A program made the translations under genes and the position numbers. From contig CAMWXO010000015.1 in NCBI GenBank assembly GCA_947178245.1, positions 1-19,990 of the forward strand: a stretch of DNA of 19,990 nt, read 5' to 3'. This document shows positions 16,052 to 19,990 of this stretch, piece after piece. Source of the stretch: an uncultured Porphyromonadaceae bacterium (lineage in GTDB: Bacteria > Bacteroidota > Bacteroidia > Bacteroidales > Muribaculaceae). The stretch's first letter is position 1. The number at the start of each line of letters is the position of its first letter. Below the pieces are notes generated by a model that saw nothing but the letters and a program-made list of their open reading frames with translations, made no database searches and had not been told where the DNA came from.

Positions 16052-16843
16052 TCAGGGCTGCTTACCTATATAGGCGAGAATACCGCCGTCTACGTAGAGT
16101 ATGTGGCCATTGACGAAGTTGGAGGCGTCTGAGGCGAGGAATACTGCCGGGCCCATCAGGTCTTCAGGTGTGCCCCAGCGTGCGGCCGGAGTCTTGGCTA
16201 TGATGAACTTGTCGAAGGGATGACGGCTGCCGTCGGGCTGGATTTCCCTGAGCGGAGCGGTCTGCGGAGTGGCTATATAGCCCGGGCCGATGCCGTTGCA
16301 CTGTATGTTGTGCTCGCCATATTCCGAGCAGATGTTGCGTGTCAGCATCTTGAGGCCTCCCTTGGCGGCTGCGTAGGCGCTCACTGTCTCGCGGCCGAGT
16401 TCGCTCATCATCGAGCAGATGTTGATGATCTTGCCGTGGCCTTTCTTGATCATGCCCGGAATCACGGCTTTGGCGCAGATGAAGGGGCCGATGAGGTCGA
16501 TGTCTACCACCTGGCGGAATTCCTTCACGTCCATCTCAGTCATGGGAATGCGCTTGATGATGCCGGCATTATTGACGAGGATGTCGATCACGCCGATATT
16601 CTTCTCGACGTCGGCAACCATTGCCTTCACTTCTTCTTCATTGGTCACGTCGCAGAGATAACCTTTGGCGTCGATGCCGGCTTCCTTATAGTTGTCGAAG
16701 CCCATTTTCACGCCCTGCTCGGTGTTGCTGTTGAAGACGATGCGGGCGCCTGCTTCGTGGAGTGCCTTCGCAATGGCGAAGCCGATGCCGTAGACACCGC
16801 CGGTGACGAGGGCCACCTTGCCCTCAAGTGAGAAATTTACCAT
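16052..16843 (-). CDS. SDR oxidoreductase, gluconate 5-dehydrogenase / KduD type
   Basis: A 263-residue short-chain dehydrogenase. Cofactor motif TGGVYGIG (14-21), NNAG (91-94), and the catalytic triad Ser144, Tyr157, Lys161 (NICSM then SAYAAAKGG). An Asp replaces the usual family Asn in VDIDLIGPF (113-121), which I recall as normal for the Bacteroidota members of this subfamily. The C-terminal GPGYIATPQTAPLRE and GHILYVDGGILAYIGKQP are characteristic of proteins annotated as gluconate 5-dehydrogenase in Bacteroidota, close to KduD (2-dehydro-3-deoxy-D-gluconate 5-dehydrogenase) of uronate/pectin breakdown. The exact substrate (5-keto-gluconate or a keto-deoxy uronate intermediate) is not settled by sequence. 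It is the first gene of an operon with the GltD-like gene 2 nt downstream, below its own -7 box at 16919-16926. Confidence 0.9.
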   Translation of the reverse strand: MVNFSLEGKVALVTGGVYGIGFAIAKALHEAGARIVFNSNTEQGVKMGFDNYKEAGIDAKGYLCDVTNEEEVKAMVADVEKNIGVIDILVNNAGIIKRIPMTEMDVKEFRQVVDIDLIGPFICAKAVIPGMIKKGHGKIINICSMMSELGRETVSAYAAAKGGLKMLTRNICSEYGEHNIQCNGIGPGYIATPQTAPLREIQPDGSRHPFDKFIIAKTPAARWGTPEDLMGPAVFLASDASNFVNGHILYVDGGILAYIGKQP

Positions 16844-16918
16844 TGTCTGTAGTATTTTGATGGTTTAGTTATTAAGGAATTTCAGGTCGGTTCGTGGGTG
16901 TCGCGCACCCCCGATACG

Positions 16919-16926
16919 CAAAGTTA
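16919..16926 (-). promoter_or_regulatory. -7 box for the SDR/GltD-like operon
   Basis: The minus strand reads TAACTTTG, an exact TAnnTTTG match, 75 nt upstream of the SDR start codon. No TTTG at the -33 distance. The roughly 70-nt leader contains a small GGGTG/CACCC hairpin (16896-16910). Confidence 0.6.
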
Positions 16927-16998
16927 ATGATTTTTTCCGACAATTCCGCATATTTGCCTCAAAAAAGTGACCTCTGCTTCGTCGGCGCCGTCATTTTA

Positions 16999-17030
16999 TT
17001 TGGAGTTCTGAAGTATTTGGATTATCTTTG
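16999..17030 (+). promoter_or_regulatory. Consensus Bacteroidota promoter of the esterase gene
   Basis: TTTG at 16999-17002, a 20-nt spacer and TATCTTTG at 17023-17030: both boxes match the consensus. Transcription should start near 17037, giving a leader of about 18 nt before the ATG at 17055. Confidence 0.85.
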
Positions 17031-17054
17031 CTCTCTCAAACCAAATACTGATAC

Positions 17055-18857
17055 ATGATGAAGACTCTTCTGCTGCCGGCCCTGCTCTTCTGCTGCCAGA
17101 TGGCGGCTTTTGCCATGCAATCCACTGTCTGCAATCCTGACGGCACCGTCACTTTCCGATATAAGAACGACCACGCGCGCGAGGTGTTTGCCGACGTGCA
17201 GTTTGCGGGCCGGCATGCCATGACGCGCGACGCTGATGGAGTCTGGAGCGTGACCCTGGGCCCGGCCGCCCCTGACATGTATCCATATTGCTTCATAGTG
17301 GATGGTGTGAGCGTGATGGATCCGGAAAATCCCGACTATTTCCCCAACGAAGGCTTCAAAAGCAGCCTGCTCGAGATTCCTGCGGTAACCGGCGCGCTGC
17401 CACACGATATAAGAAATGTGCCGCACGGCCCCGTGGAGTATATCCATTATTTCTCCGAAAGCCTCGGAGATGTGAATAACGCCGTGGTGTGTCTGCCGCC
17501 CTCTTATTATACCGACACGGCGAAGCGTTATCCCGTGTTCTATCTCATAAGCGGCACCACCGACACCGAGGAGGTATATTATAAGGTTGGACGTGTGAAT
17601 TATATACTCGACAATCTTGTGGCCGATGGGAATGCGGAGGAAATGATAGTGGTGCTCCCTTACGGTAATCCCGGTAAGCTGTCCGCCACTCCGAAACTAA
17701 GCTTCGCAGGGACGCAGGATATATTTGGAAAAGACCTTCTCACCGACCTTATGCCGTATATAGAGAAGAACTACCGCACGATCAACGACAGCGACCACCG
17801 TGCCATCGGGGGATTCTCGCGCGGAGGCAATCAGGCTCTCGCCTACGGCCTGACCAATCTTGATAAATTCTCTTATCTATGCAGCTACAGTTCGTTTACA
17901 TCTACCGAAATTCCGGAGGTATATGACAACTCAGCCGACACAAACGGCAAGATAAACCTTTTCTGGCTCGGTGTAGGCACCGACGACTTCCTCTATGGAA
18001 ATGCCAGAGACTATATGGAGTTTCTCGACAAAAAAAGCATAAGGTGTGTAAAGGAATACACCGACGATAAGTTCGGACACACATGGATGAATGCCAAATA
18101 TTTTCTTGGCAAGTCGCTCCCCCTGCTTTTTCGCAAGGAAGCCGCCCGAGAGGCCATGAATGCGGGGAGGCCGGCCCTGGCGGCCACCGGCAACGAGCCT
18201 CAGTTCACTCCAGGAGTGATGGCGCGTCTTTTCCCGAAGCCTGTGGTCTCGCCCGAATATTTGGAAGACGGCATAATATTTCGCATGAAGGCGCCCGAGG
18301 CCGAGAAGGTGGAGTTCATGTCGGAACTTTCACCCGCGCCCGTGATAATGGAGCGCGACAGCGATGGCATCTGGGAAATGCAGATGGATGAAGGATTCGA
18401 TAAGGTGTTCACCTATCGCTTCATAGTGGATGGCACGCCAGTAGCCGACCCACAGAACATGTATATCGCCCCCTCGAAAGGCTTCAAGCCGAGCATATCG
18501 CGGCATCCGGCCTGCGGGTATGTTTTCACCTCGATGGGCCGCGACGTTCCCCACGGCAAAGTCCGTTATGACCTGAACGAGGGCACCGCCACCTACGTTC
18601 CCGCAGAGGTTGCCGGTGAAGAAGGCGCCCCAGTAGTGGTGCGGCTGCTGCCGGGTGCGGATGACACGGCCGAAAGCTGGTTTAAGGTGGGGGGAGCCGA
18701 CGCCATTGCCGACATGATGATATACTCAGGCGAATGCCGCCCCTGCATACTCACTACGTCCCCCGTTAAGGCCGACTGCGAGGTCAGGGCCGACGACTAC
18801 GCCACTTGGGAGCAGCGCCGCCAGGCCCTGAAGGCCGCACTCCTTCAGCTGAAGTGA
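17055..18857 (+). CDS. Secreted CE1-type esterase with partial internal duplication
   Basis: A 600-residue exported protein with a signal peptide (about 1-20, ending AAFA). Residues 22-115 form an E-set/CBM48-like domain (YCFIVDGVSVMDPENPDY, 78-95), and 120-365 an alpha/beta-hydrolase of the CE1/putative-esterase family. Nucleophile Ser255 in GGFSRGGNQ, acid Asp310 in GVGTDDFLYG, base His342 in FGHTW. This layout is shared with Bacteroidota feruloyl/acetyl-xylan esterases and Fes-like enzymes. Residues 400-507 repeat the E-set unit (FTYRFIVDGTPVADPQN) and 497-570 repeat the start of the hydrolase domain (DVPHG then LLPGADDTAESWFKVGGAD), but this copy stops before the nucleophile, so only the first domain can be catalytic. 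The gene stands alone with its own consensus promoter, and the next gene downstream is convergent. The substrate is not determinable; ester removal from plant hemicellulose would suit the nearby glycan genes. ATG at 17058 is an alternative start. Confidence 0.87.
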   Translation: MMKTLLLPALLFCCQMAAFAMQSTVCNPDGTVTFRYKNDHAREVFADVQFAGRHAMTRDADGVWSVTLGPAAPDMYPYCFIVDGVSVMDPENPDYFPNEGFKSSLLEIPAVTGALPHDIRNVPHGPVEYIHYFSESLGDVNNAVVCLPPSYYTDTAKRYPVFYLISGTTDTEEVYYKVGRVNYILDNLVADGNAEEMIVVLPYGNPGKLSATPKLSFAGTQDIFGKDLLTDLMPYIEKNYRTINDSDHRAIGGFSRGGNQALAYGLTNLDKFSYLCSYSSFTSTEIPEVYDNSADTNGKINLFWLGVGTDDFLYGNARDYMEFLDKKSIRCVKEYTDDKFGHTWMNAKYFLGKSLPLLFRKEAAREAMNAGRPALAATGNEPQFTPGVMARLFPKPVVSPEYLEDGIIFRMKAPEAEKVEFMSELSPAPVIMERDSDGIWEMQMDEGFDKVFTYRFIVDGTPVADPQNMYIAPSKGFKPSISRHPACGYVFTSMGRDVPHGKVRYDLNEGTATYVPAEVAGEEGAPVVVRLLPGADDTAESWFKVGGADAIADMMIYSGECRPCILTTSPVKADCEVRADDYATWEQRRQALKAALLQLK

Positions 18858-18899
18858 AATCTTGAATATCGGAGAGGCCGGCTAATGATCGTATGATAT

Positions 18900-18938
18900 A
18901 TCAGTGAGCCCTTCTATGTGAGCCTCCCATTCACTGAT
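18900..18938. terminator. Possible weak terminator between convergent esterase and DUF695 genes
   Basis: An 8-bp inverted repeat (18900-18907 with 18931-18938, 23-nt loop) in the 73-nt gap between convergent genes; its right arm covers the stop codon of the DUF695 gene. No strong T-run on either side and a long loop, so this is a weak call. Confidence 0.3.
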
Positions 18939-19434
18939 TGAGCCAGTAATGAGCCTCTTTCCATTCCGTATCTTCTTCGATGACGTATTCAAAGTGGAAT
19001 GGATAATTGCCTGATGATATCACTGAATGAAGAAAGACAGCCGCCCGACCGGGATTGTTGACATACCACATCGCCTGCGTCTCGCCATTGCCCGTGACGC
19101 GTCCGAGGAAGACTGCATTCGGGTGATTTTTGTCGCCGGCCAGTCGCTCGCAGAGATATTCAATGAAGTCCTGCATCCGTTCAGTATCATCCCTGTCCGG
19201 CATGTGATCGCCGACCGTATTCTCAAAGGTCATTATAAGTGAGAGATACCAGCGGAATGGATCTTTTGGCGACACTTCCATCAGGGCCTCGTTGAGAACG
19301 CATACATACGGTTTGCCGTCAATTCGGACATCGGCACACGTAAACCGCTCTTCCGGTATCGACACTTCAAAACTTCCGGAAGCTTTCAGTTCAGGCTGCT
19401 TCCCTTTGCCTTTGAAAAAATCAAATATTCCCAT
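18931..19434 (-). CDS. DUF695 domain-containing protein
   Basis: A 167-residue cytoplasmic protein, no signal peptide or membrane segment. After a Lys-rich N-terminus (MGIFDFFKGKGK), residues about 20-165 show the DUF695 pattern: a solvent-exposed alpha/beta domain, the central stretch AVFLGRVTGNGETQAMWYVNN (107-127 by its key residues RVTGNGxTQ and MWYV), and the end EDTEWKEAHYWLNQ matching the family's conserved D-x-W-x-x-Y/W finish. The biochemical function of DUF695 is unknown to me. The gene has its own consensus promoter and lies downstream of a truncated transglutaminase-like gene on the same strand. Its base composition is visibly more AT-rich than the glycan genes, suggesting accessory DNA. 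Confidence 0.75.
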   Translation of the reverse strand: MGIFDFFKGKGKQPELKASGSFEVSIPEERFTCADVRIDGKPYVCVLNEALMEVSPKDPFRWYLSLIMTFENTVGDHMPDRDDTERMQDFIEYLCERLAGDKNHPNAVFLGRVTGNGETQAMWYVNNPGRAAVFLHSVISSGNYPFHFEYVIEEDTEWKEAHYWLNQ

Positions 19435-19484
19435 GTTTACACTTTTTGGTCGTTGTGATCATTTCGGTCATCCGACACTGTCAG

Positions 19485-19516
19485 CAAATTTAATCAAAAA
19501 TTCCTCGTTGTGCAAA
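19485..19516 (-). promoter_or_regulatory. Consensus Bacteroidota promoter of the DUF695 gene
   Basis: The minus strand has TTTG (19513-19516), a 20-nt spacer and TAAATTTG (19485-19492), matching both boxes. The -7 box ends 50 nt above the ATG at 19434. The -33 box lies inside a GTGCAA/TTGCAC inverted repeat (19510-19529) that spans the end of the upstream gene and could be an operator or part of a terminator. Confidence 0.8.
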
Positions 19517-19520
19517 TGTG

Positions 19521-19935
19521 CTATTGCACTATATTAAGGGAGGCGTCTACGTACATTGTTTTGCCGTCGCTTAGTGTGACTTCCACGAAATCATGATCTT
19601 TCGTGAAGTTCTTCCATTTTTCAGGCAATAGGCCGGAGTAGGCATTGAGATTCATTCCGCCCATATAAACAAGACCGACTACGGGTTTAGCCTTTCCTTT
19701 CATGCCGTTGACTGAAAAAGCATAGTTGCAAATAGTAGAAAGTACCTGCGCATAACCGACGCAGTGCATCTTGGTCTTTTTCCTATCATCAAATTTCTCG
19801 CATTTCGTGGAGAATGTCAGTTTTTCCTGAGTCGTTTCATAGCAGTAAATGACTATATCGCGCTCATTGAGGCCTTTTGTGTCTTTCGCAATCTTCTGCC
19901 TGAATTCCTTCGACAGGCTTACCGGATTGTAACCT
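19521..19935 (-). pseudogene. Transglutaminase-like protein gene, 5' end lost to an insertion
   Basis: The frame runs leftward from the putative IS end to the TAG at 19521. Numbering the frame from a GTG at 19961 (inside the IS end), Cys67 lies in MHCVGYAQVLSTIC, His123 in DHDFVEV and Asp139 in MYVDAS: the Cys-His-Asp triad and spacing of the transglutaminase/protease-like fold, in which C-x-GYA, HxWVEV and YVDxx are conserved. The residues before about 10 are coded by the IS end and are not native, and an in-frame TAA (19977-19979) lies just upstream, so the natural start and any signal peptide are missing from this side. If the GTG in the IS end is used, a shortened protein holding the whole triad could still be made. 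The base composition is more AT-rich than most of the window. It is followed by a DUF695 gene on the same strand. Confidence 0.65.
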
Positions 19936-19990
19936 TGTACTGCCCCACGAAAAGTAGACACAAAAAATTTTATTTGTTAAATGAATTTAT
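19936..19990 (+). mobile_element. Left end of a putative IS3-family insertion sequence (cut by right window edge)
   Basis: The sequence beginning TGTACTGCCCC and continuing with AAAAGTAGACA matches, from memory, the terminal inverted repeats of IS3-family (IS150-group) elements, which start TG, then ACTGCCCC, then an AAAGTxAGACA block. An ATG at 19981, 45 nt inside the end, sits where the first transposase frame (orfA) of such elements usually begins, but only its first codons are visible. The end falls exactly where the transglutaminase-like reading frame loses its similarity. The other end and the target duplication are outside the window. Confidence 0.55.

Noticed and set aside
15357..16073. 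238-codon plus-strand frame opposite the GltD-like gene
   Set aside because: Antisense shadow; the minus strand has intact Fe-S cysteine and Rossmann motifs, the plus frame has none.
16220..16831. 203-codon plus-strand frame opposite the SDR gene
   Set aside because: Antisense shadow with Ala/His/Asp/Val-rich composition typical of the reverse of GC-rich genes.

Overview
The window looks like a chromosomal segment of a Bacteroidota gut commensal. Evidence: a hybrid two-component regulator of the kind that controls polysaccharide utilisation loci, several exported glycoside hydrolases with signal peptides or lipoboxes, and several copies of the Bacteroidota sigma-factor promoter (TTTG, about 20 nt, TAnnTTTG). 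The GC-rich coding sequence fits Muribaculaceae (Duncaniella/Muribaculum-like) better than classical Bacteroides, but this family-level placement is an inference.

Region 1 (1-7851, all minus strand) is one end of a glycan-utilisation locus. In transcription order it holds a hybrid histidine kinase/response regulator, a Rho-independent terminator, a promoter, a lipoprotein GH31 alpha-glycosidase with an inserted PA14 domain (alpha-xylosidase type), and a GH2 beta-galactosidase-type enzyme cut by the left edge. A PA14-GH31 next to a GH2 recalls the xyloglucan locus of Bacteroides ovatus: one enzyme removes xylose, the other galactose from side chains. No SusC/SusD pair is visible.

Region 2 (7852-10552, minus) is a two-gene operon. 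It encodes a small secreted basic/Pro-Gly-rich protein and a lipoprotein with a Cthe_2159-type carbohydrate-binding repeat domain and a GPGG-rich tail. It has a strong promoter at 10545-10576 and a hairpin terminator at 7970-8000.

Region 3 (10715-14713, plus) encodes a WYL-domain transcriptional regulator whose stop overlaps by 4 nt the start of a 989-residue exported GH2-family protein. That protein lacks the usual acid/base glutamate at its expected position. A 13-bp bidirectional terminator closes the unit.

Region 4 (14739-16926, minus) is a tight operon of a KduD/gluconate-5-dehydrogenase-like SDR and a GltD-like Fe-S/NAD(P)H oxidoreductase without a large glutamate synthase subunit next to it.

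Region 5 (16999-18857, plus) is a single secreted CE1-type esterase with its own consensus promoter; its C-terminal third is a degenerate partial copy of its N-terminal half.

Region 6 (18931-19990) looks accessory and is more AT-rich: a DUF695 protein with its own promoter, then a transglutaminase-like gene whose 5' end is cut off by what looks like the terminal inverted repeat of an IS3-family element running off the right edge. No rRNA, tRNA or CRISPR array was seen.
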